Below are positions 8,566 to 17,377 of a stretch of 64,000 bases of DNA, piece after piece. The notes beneath the pieces were generated by a model. The model did no database searches and was not told where the DNA came from. It was given only the letters and a program-made list of their open reading frames with translations. Every line of letters starts with the position of its first letter. Position 1 is the stretch's first letter. Position numbers and translations under genes: made by a program. The stretch spans positions 62,001 to 126,000 of the forward strand of contig NZ_WUBS01000004.1 in assembly GCF_010131535.1 (NCBI RefSeq). The letters run 5' to 3'. Source of the DNA: Acerihabitans arboris (GTDB lineage: Bacteria > Pseudomonadota > Gammaproteobacteria > Enterobacterales > Enterobacteriaceae).

Positions 8566-9735
8566 TTATTGCTCGTCGAGGCCACGAATCGGCTTGATGG
8601 AAGCCCAGGATTTACAGGAGGGGCAATGCCAGTACAAGCTGTGGGAGGTGAAACCGCATTTGCCGCAGCGGTAGCGGGGCTTGGTGCGGATTTGCTCGCC
8701 GACCATATCGCGCAGTACCTGCAGGCTCTCCTTGGCCCTGCCGTCCTCCGCCTCGCTGAGGTGGAAATCCATTAACCGATGGAACATGCGCATGGTGGGA
8801 TGCTGGCGGAGCTGCTGGTTGATATAGCCCTGCGCCACCTCGGTGCCGTCGTCATGCTCGATGACGTCGGCCAGCATCAGTTCCGCCGCCGCGCCGGTGT
8901 TCAGCTCGACGCAACGCCGCAGGTAGCCGGCCCAGGCCGCCGGCTGATCGAGGTGCTGATAGCAGGCCTGCAGTATCGGCAGGGTTTCGCTGACCATCTC
9001 TTTATCCTGGTCCAGCACCCGTTCCAATACGGTCACCGCCGCCGGATAATCTTGCCGCGCCATGAAAATCCGCGCCATCATGATGGACACCCGCGAGCAG
9101 TTTTTATCCGCCGCCGACCCTTTTTTCAGCAGCGTCATGGCCTTATCCAGATCGTCGCTGCCCATGGACTGCAGAGCAAGTTCGCAATAAAAATGCGCGA
9201 TTTCCACCCGGCGATGCTCCTTGCCCAACTTGACCAGCTTCTCCGCCGTTTCGATGGCTTTGGTCCACTCGCTGGTCGCCTGGTAGATTTGCAGCAGTTG
9301 CTGCAAGGCGCCGGTGCGAAAATCGTCTTCGTCGATAAGCTGGTTGAACATCTCTTCGGCGCGATCGTAAAACCCGGCCGCCATGTAATCCCGCCCCAAC
9401 TGCTGGATGGCCAGCAGCCGTTGTTCAAAGCTCAGGGCGGTGCTTTCCATCAGGGCCTGATGGATGCGGATCGCGCGATCCACTTCCCCACGCGAGCGGA
9501 ACAGGTTGCCCAGCGTCAGGTGGGCCTCAACGGCGTTGCTGTCTTCCTTAAGCATATCAAGGAACAGGTCCACCGCCTTGTCCTGCTGATTGGACAGCAG
9601 GAAGTTGACCCCGGCGACATACTCACGCGACAAGCGGTTGGCATCCTGTTGCTTATCCTGCTGCGCGCTCCTGCGCCCCATGTACCAGCCATACGCGGCG
9701 GCCACGGGCAACAACAGAAACAGCAGTTCTAGCAT
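8566..9735 (-). CDS. lapB: Lipopolysaccharide assembly protein B
   Basis: LapB (YciM) is an inner-membrane-anchored cytoplasmic protein that couples LPS synthesis to FtsH-dependent turnover of LpxC. The 389 residues equal E. coli LapB. A single N-terminal transmembrane helix (residues 1-18, MLELLFLLLPVAAAYGWY) is followed by about nine TPR units and a C-terminal rubredoxin-like knuckle (CGKC at 357, CPSC at 371). The gene starts six bases after lapA and forms the lapAB operon. Confidence 0.96.
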   Translation of the reverse strand: MLELLFLLLPVAAAYGWYMGRRSAQQDKQQDANRLSREYVAGVNFLLSNQQDKAVDLFLDMLKEDSNAVEAHLTLGNLFRSRGEVDRAIRIHQALMESTALSFEQRLLAIQQLGRDYMAAGFYDRAEEMFNQLIDEDDFRTGALQQLLQIYQATSEWTKAIETAEKLVKLGKEHRRVEIAHFYCELALQSMGSDDLDKAMTLLKKGSAADKNCSRVSIMMARIFMARQDYPAAVTVLERVLDQDKEMVSETLPILQACYQHLDQPAAWAGYLRRCVELNTGAAAELMLADVIEHDDGTEVAQGYINQQLRQHPTMRMFHRLMDFHLSEAEDGRAKESLQVLRDMVGEQIRTKPRYRCGKCGFTSHSLYWHCPSCKSWASIKPIRGLDEQ

Positions 9736-9741
9736 AACCGG

Positions 9742-10053
9742 TTATTCCTTGCTGGCGACGGGTGCGGTCGTGACAATGTCAACGTTGCCAGATGGCGCGG
9801 GCTGCTGATCCAGACGCTTGATTTTGCGCTCGGCGCGCAGCAGCGCGAGGCGCACACGCAGGTAAAACAGGCCGCAAATCACCCAGCCGAGGATAAACCC
9901 CATCGCAAACAGTACCGTCAGTAACGTCGATACCCGGTATTGCCCCTGCGCCAGTAGATAGTTAAAGGTAACAACCTGATCGTTATGGGCTCCAAAGGTG
10001 AAAGAAATGATAAAAATCACCAGAACCAGCAAAAATATCAGAACATATTTCAC
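9742..10053 (-). CDS. lapA: Lipopolysaccharide assembly protein A
   Basis: LapA (YciS) is a small two-helix inner-membrane protein acting with LapB and FtsH in LPS assembly. The 103 residues begin with GTG at 10053 (VKYVLIFLLVL), preceded by GGGA about seven bases upstream. This is the exact N-terminus of the E. coli homologue, and the frame extending to 10269 upstream is not coding. Helices lie at about residues 3-20 and 42-65, then a basic tail LRAERKIKRL. In E. coli the next gene upstream is pgpB; here a sugar catabolic island starts instead. Confidence 0.93.
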   Translation of the reverse strand: MKYVLIFLLVLVIFIISFTFGAHNDQVVTFNYLLAQGQYRVSTLLTVLFAMGFILGWVICGLFYLRVRLALLRAERKIKRLDQQPAPSGNVDIVTTAPVASKE

Positions 10054-10281
10054 ATTATTTCCCGCAAACAGCGTTATTCGGATGGGCCGCATCCATAAAC
10101 CGGCACCAAGATGGTATAAATTAGCATTTCCCGCGTTACGAAGGAAATGCTGTAGACAACATAACGGCATTATCTGTAGCCCACCGCCCCGGAAACCGTT
10201 TTCGCCGGCCCGTTTCAACAAGCCCGTGTAATGACTATAGGTGCAGCGGGGAGAAAACCCAACCATCACGCCATGCGCGGC

Positions 10282-10295
10282 TTGTTATTTATTCA
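10282..10295. promoter_or_regulatory. Weak operator-like site upstream of the SorC-type regulator
   Basis: TTGTTATTTATTCA matches 10 of 14 positions of the palindromic operator at 20526-20539, including the half site TATTCA. It lies 50 bases before the regulator start, which would fit autoregulation. The match is weak on its own and gains weight only from the two other sites. Confidence 0.35.
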
Positions 10296-10344
10296 GTTAT
10301 GCATAAAAATGTGGGTATGAAAGGGATCCGTTGGGGAACGTCGC

Positions 10345-11289
10345 ATGTCCAGGCAAGATGAACAGCGCTTATTGGTAAAGATTGCGACGCTCTATTATAC
10401 CGAAAATAAAAAACAGGCGGATATCGCCGCCGCCCTGCATCTGTCGCAATCCTTCGTCTCGCGCGCCATTACCCGCTGTCTAAAGGAAGGGGTGGTGAAG
10501 ATAAGCGTGGTGCAGCCGCCGAATATGTTTATGGGCCTGGAGTCGGCTATCCAGCAGCGCTACGGCATCGACCAGGCCATCGTGGTGGATGTGCCCGACG
10601 GCGCCGGGACCCAGCAGATCAAGCAGGCCATTGGTTCCGCCGCGGCGCATTATATGCAGACCAGCATCCGGCCGGACGATCTGGTGGGCATTTCGTCCTG
10701 GAGCAGCACGCTGCGTGAAATGGTGGATAACCTGCATCCGCTGGCGGTCAAGGCCAGCGGCGTGATTCAACTGCTGGGAGGCGTTGGTCCCAACGGCAAT
10801 GTGCAGGCTACCCTGCTGACCCAGTTGCTGGCCGATCAGCTCAACTGCAAGGCCTACCTGCTGCCGGCGCAAAGCATCGAGCGCTCGGTTGAGGACCGCA
10901 TGCGGCTTATCAACAGCAGCGAGGTGGCGGACGTGGTGGCCAAATTCAGCGAAGTGGACGTGGCTCTGGTGGGCATCGGCGCCCTGGAGCCGTCGCAGTT
11001 GCTGATGAACTCCGGCAACTATTATCACGAAAAAATGCTGCGCCTGCTGGCGGAGCGCGGCGCGGTGGGCGATATCTGCCTGCACTATTTTAACGCCCGC
11101 GGCGAAGCGGTGCTGGCGGATGACGAAGATCCGGTTATCGGCATGCCGCTGCCGCAGGTGCGCGAATGTTCCCGGGTGGTGGCGCTGGCCGGCGGCCAGG
11201 AAAAGGTCGCCGCGATTAAAGGCGCGCTGGAAGGCCGGTATATTGATGTGTTGATAACCGACCGCCTGGTGGGTGAGCGGCTGGTATAA
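10345..11289 (+). CDS. SorC/DeoR-family sugar-binding transcriptional regulator
   Basis: The protein is a 314-residue SorC-type regulator. An N-terminal helix-turn-helix (QADIAAALHLSQSFVSRAI, about residues 24-42) precedes a sugar-phosphate-binding effector domain with GISSWSSTLREMV, LLGGVGPNGNVQ and VGIGALEPSQL. It is transcribed towards the catabolic operon (convergent with 11456-12883) and is the only regulator in the island, so it probably controls both sugar operons. The effector is likely a phosphorylated pathway sugar. Related palindromes upstream of both target operons are candidate operators. Confidence 0.9.
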   Translation: MSRQDEQRLLVKIATLYYTENKKQADIAAALHLSQSFVSRAITRCLKEGVVKISVVQPPNMFMGLESAIQQRYGIDQAIVVDVPDGAGTQQIKQAIGSAAAHYMQTSIRPDDLVGISSWSSTLREMVDNLHPLAVKASGVIQLLGGVGPNGNVQATLLTQLLADQLNCKAYLLPAQSIERSVEDRMRLINSSEVADVVAKFSEVDVALVGIGALEPSQLLMNSGNYYHEKMLRLLAERGAVGDICLHYFNARGEAVLADDEDPVIGMPLPQVRECSRVVALAGGQEKVAAIKGALEGRYIDVLITDRLVGERLV

Positions 11290-11410
11290 CCGGCTTGCCG
11301 GATTATCTTTGCTTGTTATCCAGTCGTCGCATTCGTGTTTGGGATCTGCCGTCTGGCTATGACGTTGCCTGAACGCCGCTGGCGGCAAAGTGATAACTCA
11401 GGGCGGATTA

Positions 11411-11437
11411 AACCGGGCATGCCTGCCCGGCCCGGTT
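11411..11437. terminator. Inverted repeat between convergent regulator and isomerase genes
   Basis: AACCGGGC (11411-11418) and GCCCGGTT (11430-11437) are perfect complements with an 11-base loop. There is only a short T stretch on the minus strand, so this is a possible bidirectional terminator for the two converging transcripts. Confidence 0.45.
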
Positions 11438-11455
11438 GCTAACCTTATGGAGCCT

Positions 11456-12883
11456 TTAGCTACGCGCATGCCAATAACAATCGATGCCTAGGTATTTGGT
11501 AAAGGCTTCGTGCAGCACCGCCGCGGTGGCCGAATGGTTCATGGCCACATGATGCTCGAAACCCTGCTCGCAGATATGGCGCAGCAGCGGCTCCATGGCC
11601 GGGATCTGCACCACCGCGCGGCAGCCGACGGTGTCGAGCGGATCGTCCACCACCTGGCCCTCGCCCACGTAGGCCCTGACCTTACCGGTAAAGTCATCCG
11701 ATGATAGCCGGAAGTAGGTCAGGGGTCCCGCCTTCATGCGCCCGTGCACCGCGCCGCAGGTGTTTTCGCAGCCGACGGTGGTGCCGATAATATCCGCCGT
11801 GCCCATGGCCGGGCTTTCCAGGCTTTCGCTGGGGAAGTTGCCGCAGTGGAACAGCACGCATTTGTCCTGCTCGTCGCCGAAGTTGTTATTCCAGTCGGCG
11901 ATGGAGGCAGGCGACAGCGAACAGCTGGCCAGCGCGTACATCGACAGCGCCCCCATCACGTCCACTTCGCAGGCGCTGGGCATCAGCTGTCCCGACATCA
12001 CGCTCATGATCGAGCACACGTTTATGCCAAGGTTCTCCTGCAGCGACGTCCAGCACTGGATGGCGGTAGTGTCGATATCATTGGCCATGACCCACTCGCT
12101 TATCACCACGAACAGCTTGGCCATGGTATGGAGTTTTTCCGCCGGAATGGCGCCGGCGTCCGCGTTATCCTTCAGCAGCGCCAGTTTTTCGCCCACCCGC
12201 AGGTCGTTATCGCTCAGGTTGCCGACGCGGGTGAAGATCTCGGACAGATCCAGCGTCTCCACCGACACGTTCATCCGCTCCAGCAGCTTCTCGCTGTAAC
12301 GCACGGTATTAAACGCGGCCGGACGGGCGCCGATAGCGCCGATGCGCACGCCTTGCATGGCGTGCACCAGCCGGCAAAGCTGGGTAAATTGCCGCAGGTC
12401 CCGCTCGAACGCCGCGCCGTTGACGGCGCAGACGTGACGCGCCGTCAGGGTAAACGGAATGCCGCACTGACGCAGGTTGTTGCACAGGGAAATCTTGCCG
12501 CAAAAGCTGTCGCGCCGGGTGGCCAGCCCCATTTTATCCAGGCTGTCCTGCTCGGCCTGGATCAGCACCGGCACCTTCAGGCCGGACAGGCGGATGGCGT
12601 CCGCCACCGCTTTTTCATCGCCGAAATTGGGCAGCAGGACCACCACGCCGTGGATCTCGTCCTGACGTTGGTGAAACAGCGCGGCGCAGGCCTTGGCGTC
12701 CTGCCAGGTTTCCACCCCGCCCAGCTTGCTTTGGGTCTCGTTCAGCCAGATGATGTTGATGCCCAGGCGCTCAAATACCACAGCCGCATCCCGACGCGCC
12801 TCCGTCACCAGATAACTGGGAAAAAATCCCCGGTTGCCGACGATCACGGCAAAAGTCAGTTGTTCTACTATTTTTCTCGACAT
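11456..12883 (-). CDS. L-fucose/L-arabinose isomerase-family protein, candidate D-apiose isomerase
   Basis: The 475-residue protein belongs to the FucI/AraA-like ketol isomerase superfamily: VVVLLPNFGDEKAVADAIR in the N-terminal part, IQCWTSLQENLGINVCSIMS in the middle, and a C-terminal domain with VDVMGALSMYALA and FHCGNFP. The family interconverts aldoses and ketoses with a divalent metal. With the following FGGY kinase and split transketolase, the best-matching known pathway is D-apiose catabolism (aldose to apulose). D-arabinose, L-fucose or another pentose remains possible. ATG 12883 has GGGAG eight bases upstream; the longer frame to 13006 overlaps the kinase and is unlikely. It is the last gene of its operon. 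Confidence 0.8.
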   Translation of the reverse strand: MSRKIVEQLTFAVIVGNRGFFPSYLVTEARRDAAVVFERLGINIIWLNETQSKLGGVETWQDAKACAALFHQRQDEIHGVVVLLPNFGDEKAVADAIRLSGLKVPVLIQAEQDSLDKMGLATRRDSFCGKISLCNNLRQCGIPFTLTARHVCAVNGAAFERDLRQFTQLCRLVHAMQGVRIGAIGARPAAFNTVRYSEKLLERMNVSVETLDLSEIFTRVGNLSDNDLRVGEKLALLKDNADAGAIPAEKLHTMAKLFVVISEWVMANDIDTTAIQCWTSLQENLGINVCSIMSVMSGQLMPSACEVDVMGALSMYALASCSLSPASIADWNNNFGDEQDKCVLFHCGNFPSESLESPAMGTADIIGTTVGCENTCGAVHGRMKAGPLTYFRLSSDDFTGKVRAYVGEGQVVDDPLDTVGCRAVVQIPAMEPLLRHICEQGFEHHVAMNHSATAAVLHEAFTKYLGIDCYWHARS

Positions 12884-12902
12884 TGCTTCACTCCCGATAG
12901 GG

Positions 12903-14390
12903 TTATTCCGGCTGATAACGGGCGCGCGCAACGGCCGCCTGCCAGAGGGTATAGTTGTCACGCATCTCCGCGGTCTCGGCGCGCGGTTCGATGTATTCCA
13001 CTTCACGCGGCAGCGCCGCGATATGTTGATTGTCCGGCCACCAGCCCAGCGTCCGGCCAGCCAGATAGGCCGCGCCCAGCGCGGAAACCTCGGCGTTCAG
13101 GTTGCAGATCAGCGGGCGCTGCAATAGATCGGCCTGGAACTGCATCAGCCAGCGGTTTTGCGTGGCGCCGCCGTCAACCCGCAGCGACGGCAGCCGCCGC
13201 CCGGCGGCCCGTTCCATGGCAAAAAACACATCGGCGATCTGGTAGGCGATGGATTCCAGCCCGGCCCGCGCCAGCACGTCCGGCGTGGCGGCGTCGGTCA
13301 GCCCGCAGATCAGGCCGCGCGCCCGGCTGTCCCAGTAGGGCGCGCCAAGCCCGGACAGCGCCGGCACAAAAAATACCCCTTGGTTGCCCGCCTGGCTTAA
13401 CGCCATCTCGGACAACCGCGTCAGCGACGTCACGCCGAGCAGCTGCGCCACCCAGGCAAGCCCGGCGCCGGTATGGGTAATATTGCCCTCCAGCGCGTAA
13501 CGCACCTCGCCGTCGTGCCAGGCCACGGTGGAACTCAGGCCCTGCCCCCGCGCGCCAATCTCATCCACCGCCAGCATCAGGGATGAACCCGTGCCGTAGG
13601 TCGCCTTGACATCGCCGGCCCGGCTGCCGCCCTGCCCGTAGAGGGCGGCGTGGGAATCGCCAATCAGGGCGGCGATGGGGATGCCTTCGGGCAGGCCGGG
13701 CACCGCTCCGGCCCGGGTGCGGCCGTGCACCGCCGCCGAGGGTTTGATCTCGGGCAGGCAGGCGGCGGGGATCGAGAAGACCGCCAGCAGCCGCTCGTCC
13801 CAGCGGTGCTCGCGGATATTAAATAACTGGGTGCGCGAGGCGTTGGCGTAATCGGTACTGAATGAGCGGCCGCCGGTCAACTGCCAGTTCAGCCAGCAGT
13901 CCACCGTGCCGACGCACAGTTCACCCCGGGCGGCGCGCTCGGCGCCCGCGGGCAACGCGGCCAGCATGCCGCGGATTTTCGCGGCGGGAAACAGCGGATC
14001 GATCGGCAGCCCGGTAAGCTGGTATACCAGCGCTGCCTGCTCGCTTTGCGCCAGTTCGCGGCAAAAATCCTGCGAACGGCGGCACTGCCAGCTGACCACC
14101 GGCGTCAGGGGCAGCCCCGTGGCGCGCTCCCAGATCATCACCGATTCGCGCTGGTTGCTGATGGCCACCGCGGTAACCTGCGCGTCGGGCAGCTGCGCCA
14201 GACAGTCCTCCACGCCCCGGCAGACCGCTTGCCATATCGCTATGGGGTCCTGCTCGGCCCAGCCCGGCCGGGGATGGCTAAGCAACAGCGGCACCGCCGC
14301 CTTGGCCAGGATGCGGCCTTCCCGGTCGACGGCGATCGCCTTGGCATTGGTGGTTCCCTCGTCAATCGCCAGGATAATGGGGATCGCCAT
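12903..14390 (-). CDS. FGGY-family carbohydrate kinase, candidate apulose kinase
   Basis: The 495-residue kinase has both FGGY halves. The N-terminal phosphate loop is AIDEGTTNAKAIAVD (residues 8-22), and the adenine-binding part has YGTGSSLML near 266 and DGGATQN near 411. Overall it is closest to the glycerol/xylulose kinase branch, but QADLLQRP and the neighbours point to a ketopentose substrate. Its job is presumably to phosphorylate the ketose made by the adjacent isomerase. It starts two bases after the transketolase C-subunit stop, with GGGAGG upstream, so the genes are co-transcribed. Confidence 0.85.
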   Translation of the reverse strand: MAIPIILAIDEGTTNAKAIAVDREGRILAKAAVPLLLSHPRPGWAEQDPIAIWQAVCRGVEDCLAQLPDAQVTAVAISNQRESVMIWERATGLPLTPVVSWQCRRSQDFCRELAQSEQAALVYQLTGLPIDPLFPAAKIRGMLAALPAGAERAARGELCVGTVDCWLNWQLTGGRSFSTDYANASRTQLFNIREHRWDERLLAVFSIPAACLPEIKPSAAVHGRTRAGAVPGLPEGIPIAALIGDSHAALYGQGGSRAGDVKATYGTGSSLMLAVDEIGARGQGLSSTVAWHDGEVRYALEGNITHTGAGLAWVAQLLGVTSLTRLSEMALSQAGNQGVFFVPALSGLGAPYWDSRARGLICGLTDAATPDVLARAGLESIAYQIADVFFAMERAAGRRLPSLRVDGGATQNRWLMQFQADLLQRPLICNLNAEVSALGAAYLAGRTLGWWPDNQHIAALPREVEYIEPRAETAEMRDNYTLWQAAVARARYQPE

Positions 14391-14392
14391 GG

Positions 14393-15337
14393 TCAGCCTC
14401 CCCGGCAGACGCGCAGGGCGGTGCGAACCACGCCCGCGGCGTCGATCCCGTGATGGGCGCGCATCGCCGTCCGGTCCGCCGCGATGGCGTACTCGCCGTC
14501 GCCGATGCCCAAACGCACCAGCGGGATGGCGCAGCCCGCCTCGGCCAGCACCTCGGCCACCAGGCTGCCGACGCCGCCGTTGATATTGTGCTCTTCAAGG
14601 GTAATCACCTTTTTACTCTCTTTTAGCAGTGCCAGGAGCTGGCGAGTATCGCACGGGCGGATCGAGGATACGTTGATGACCGCAGCAGAAACGCCCTGCT
14701 CCGCCAGCAGCCCGGCGGCGTCCACCGCTTCATGCACCGTCGACCCCATGGCCACCAGCGCCACGTCGCCGCCACGGCGCAGCGCATCGATTTGGCCCGG
14801 TTTAAAGCGATAGCCGGCGTCATGCAGCGCGGGCAGCGCTTTACCGTCCAGACGGATATACACCGGCCCCACATAGGCCAGGGCATAATCAATAATCTGC
14901 CGGCACTCCTCGGGGGAAGACGGCGCGAAAATCTGGATATTGCCGAAGCCGCGCAGCACCGCGATATCATCGATACTGTGATGGGTACTGGCCAGGGGCC
15001 CATAGCTGGCCCCGGCGTTAAGGCCGAACAGCTTTACGTTGCAGTTGTTGTAGCAGACATCGATTTTTACCTGCTCATTGGCGCGCGAAATCAGGAACGG
15101 CGCGGCGTTGCAGGTTACGGCAATCTTGCCGCCGATGGAGAGCCCGACCGCGGTGCCGACCATGGTTTGTTCGGCGATGCCGACGTTGACGATGCGATCC
15201 GGGAAACGCGCGATAAACGGGCCGATCTTGGCCGTGGAAGTGGAATCCGCCAGCACCGGCACCAGATCCATGCCGTTATCCACCGCCTTGATAAACTGCG
15301 CCACCATGACGCTTGCCAAATGTTCTGCGTTACTCAT
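14393..15337 (-). CDS. Transketolase, C-terminal subunit (pyrimidine-binding and C-terminal domains)
   Basis: This 314-residue protein carries the second half of a split transketolase. The pyrimidine-binding domain includes NVGIAEQTMVGTAVGLSIGG near residue 50, with the glutamate that activates thiamine diphosphate. The C-terminal domain has NVSSIRPCDTRQLLALLKE and ITLEEHNINGGVGS. It overlaps the N-terminal subunit by eight bases. Two-subunit transketolases next to an FGGY kinase include apulose-4-phosphate transketolase AptA/AptB, which is the role proposed here. A plain pentose-phosphate transketolase cannot be excluded from sequence. Confidence 0.88.
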   Translation of the reverse strand: MSNAEHLASVMVAQFIKAVDNGMDLVPVLADSTSTAKIGPFIARFPDRIVNVGIAEQTMVGTAVGLSIGGKIAVTCNAAPFLISRANEQVKIDVCYNNCNVKLFGLNAGASYGPLASTHHSIDDIAVLRGFGNIQIFAPSSPEECRQIIDYALAYVGPVYIRLDGKALPALHDAGYRFKPGQIDALRRGGDVALVAMGSTVHEAVDAAGLLAEQGVSAAVINVSSIRPCDTRQLLALLKESKKVITLEEHNINGGVGSLVAEVLAEAGCAIPLVRLGIGDGEYAIAADRTAMRAHHGIDAAGVVRTALRVCRGG

Positions 15338-16160
15338 CTTTTAATTCCTCCAACGCCTGTGTGATTTCATCGCCTTTAAATACGCGGTGATGCCATTCGG
15401 CGCGTCCCTGGGTAAAAGAAATGCCCGCGCCTTTTTCGGTATTGGCGATCACCACGTTGGGCTTGCCGTTGGCCGGCAGGTTTTCCAGCGCGTCCACCAC
15501 CGATTGCATATCGTTGCCGGCGCATTCGGTAACGTTCAGGCCGAACGCCAGCCACTTATCCGCCAGGGGATCGGTATTCATGATCGAGCAGGTCAGCCCC
15601 GCCAGCTGCAGCTTGTTTTTATCATTGATAATCACCAGGTTATCCAGGCCATAATGGGCGGACACCAGGGCGGCTTCCCAGTTGCTGCCCTCGGCCAGCT
15701 CGCCGTCGCCGGTCAACGCGAAGACCCTTCTCCTGCTGTTGTCGCGCTTGGCCGCCAGGGCGATGCCCACCGCCACCGGCAGGCCGTGGCCGAGCGCGCC
15801 GGTATTTAATTCAATGCCCGGGGTTTTATGGCGCACCGGATGGCCTGGCAGATGGGAATTGGGATACTGATAGGTCGGCAGCCATTCCTTGGGGAAATAC
15901 CCGGCTTCGGCCAGCGTGCAGTAATAACCGCCGACGCCGTGGCCTTTTGACTGGATATAGATATCCCGCTCGGCGTCGTCGAGCCTGTCCGGCGCGCAGT
16001 TCAGCACGCGGAAATACAGCGCGGTGAGGATTTCCACCTCGGAAAGGTCGGCGCCGGTATGGCCTCCCGCCGGGCTGCCGGCATTCAACGCTACTATATG
16101 GCGGCGGATCTGACGCGCCTTGGTAACCAGTTCATCCACGGACAATGTATAGGGATTCAT
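15330..16160 (-). CDS. Transketolase, N-terminal subunit (thiamine diphosphate-binding)
   Basis: The 276 residues form the pyrophosphate-binding half of a split transketolase. Diphosphate/Mg2+ binding is shown by GDGELAEGSNWEAALVSAHY near residue 150, followed by the second ligand region INDKNKLQLAG. Early histidine motifs SPAGGHTGADLSE and SKGHGVGGYY, and GALGHGLPVAVG, are typical of transketolases. It is the first gene of the catabolic operon, with GAGAGGT before ATG 16160. An operator-like palindrome lies about 55-70 bases upstream. Confidence 0.9.
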   Translation of the reverse strand: MNPYTLSVDELVTKARQIRRHIVALNAGSPAGGHTGADLSEVEILTALYFRVLNCAPDRLDDAERDIYIQSKGHGVGGYYCTLAEAGYFPKEWLPTYQYPNSHLPGHPVRHKTPGIELNTGALGHGLPVAVGIALAAKRDNSRRRVFALTGDGELAEGSNWEAALVSAHYGLDNLVIINDKNKLQLAGLTCSIMNTDPLADKWLAFGLNVTECAGNDMQSVVDALENLPANGKPNVVIANTEKGAGISFTQGRAEWHHRVFKGDEITQALEELKDE

Positions 16161-16214
16161 GACGATACCTCTCTTTCGTTAGTTTCTCGCCGCGCTCGCA
16201 TTTTTACGCATAAA

Positions 16215-16228
16215 AGAATATTTATTCA
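16215..16228. promoter_or_regulatory. Candidate SorC-regulator operator upstream of the transketolase operon
   Basis: AGAATATTTATTCA matches 12 of 14 positions of the perfect palindrome at 20526-20539 (TGAATATATATTCA). It lies in the 115-base gap between the transporter operon end and the catabolic operon start, where the catabolic promoter must be. Confidence 0.6.
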
Positions 16229-16275
16229 GCTTAAGCCAAAAAAAACCGCCATCAGCCTGCCGCGCCTATATGACG

Positions 16276-17376
16276 TTATTCCGGCGCGCCCTCTTTGATG
16301 ATTTTCTGCGACACAATAGCCGCCTTGCGCTGCATCCGGTTTTGCATCTGATCGATAATCACCGCCACGATGATCACCATGCCTTTGATCACCATCTGCC
16401 AGAACTCGCTGACGCCCATCATTACCAGGCCGTCGGCCAGGATGCCGATGACAAACGCGCCGATCAGGGTGCCCACGATGGTGCCGCGCCCGCCGGCCAG
16501 GGACGTGCCGCCCAGCACCACCGCCGCGATGGCGTTCATCTCAAACGCGGTGCCGGTGGCCGGATGGCTGGCCACCAGCTGCGAGGACACCACGATCCCC
16601 GCCACGGCGGCGCACAGGCCGGAGATGGTGTAGACCCAGACCTTGACCTGCTTGACCTTGATGCCCGACAGCTCGGCGGCGCGCTCGTTATCGCCGATGG
16701 CATACACATGCCGGCCGAACGGCAGGCGGCGGGCGATATAGGCAACGATCAGCGCCAGCGCGAACATCATCCAGATACTGTAGGGTACGCCGAACAGCGT
16801 GCCGGAGCCGATCAGGTCGAAGCCGGTATTGCCCAGGCGCGGATTGCCATCCAGGCCCGGGAAGGTTTCGCCGTTGGACAGCAGCATCGCCGCCCCGCGC
16901 ACGATATACATGGTGCCGAGGGTGCAGATAAAAGGCGCGACGTTATAGCGGGTGATAATCCAGCCGTTAATCGCGCCGATAAGCCCGCCCAGCACCAGCA
17001 CCGCCGGTATAATCAGCCAGACGCTGGGGAAGATGGCGACGCCGAACATCGGCAGCACGATGCCCTGGGTCAGCATCCAGCCGGCGAACATACCGCACAG
17101 GCCGAGGGTGGCGCCGATGGACAGGTCGATGCCGGCGGTAATGATGACAAAGGTAATGCCGAGCGCCAGAAAGGCGTTGATCGAGATGTGTTTCATCATG
17201 ATGATGATGCTGCCGGTCTCGAGGAATCCCGGCACCGTCGCGGTAAAGAATCCCAGGATCAGGAATAACGCGATAAAGGTGCGCAGTTTTAGCAGCATTA
17301 GCAGCATATTTTCGCGCGAGCGAAAGCGCCGGGTGCCCGTCAGGGGCGCTAATGTCGCGGTGTTGGTTGCTTTCAT
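16276..17376 (-). CDS. Sugar ABC transporter permease (RbsC-type)
   Basis: The 366-residue inner-membrane permease belongs to the CUT2/ribose class, with about ten hydrophobic helices. Landmarks are ITFVIITAGIDLSIGA near residue 83, GRHVYAIGDNERAAELSGI in the cytoplasmic loop that contacts the ATPase, and IAAVVLGGTSLAGGRGTIVG near 280. ATG 17376 lies one base past the ATPase stop, with AAGGG upstream, so it is coupled to the ATPase gene. The longer frame to 17439 overlaps that gene and is rejected. It is the last gene of the transporter operon. Confidence 0.92.
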   Translation of the reverse strand: MKATNTATLAPLTGTRRFRSRENMLLMLLKLRTFIALFLILGFFTATVPGFLETGSIIIMMKHISINAFLALGITFVIITAGIDLSIGATLGLCGMFAGWMLTQGIVLPMFGVAIFPSVWLIIPAVLVLGGLIGAINGWIITRYNVAPFICTLGTMYIVRGAAMLLSNGETFPGLDGNPRLGNTGFDLIGSGTLFGVPYSIWMMFALALIVAYIARRLPFGRHVYAIGDNERAAELSGIKVKQVKVWVYTISGLCAAVAGIVVSSQLVASHPATGTAFEMNAIAAVVLGGTSLAGGRGTIVGTLIGAFVIGILADGLVMMGVSEFWQMVIKGMVIIVAVIIDQMQNRMQRKAAIVSQKIIKEGAPE

Positions 17377-17377
17377 A

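Noticed and set aside
11744-13480. 578-codon open frame opposite the isomerase and kinase genes
   Set aside because: A long mirror frame caused by high GC; no domain, and it spans two real genes on the other strand.
16229-16260. A possible terminator after the sugar permease gene
   Set aside because: There is a T run on the minus strand, but no stable hairpin could be found before it.
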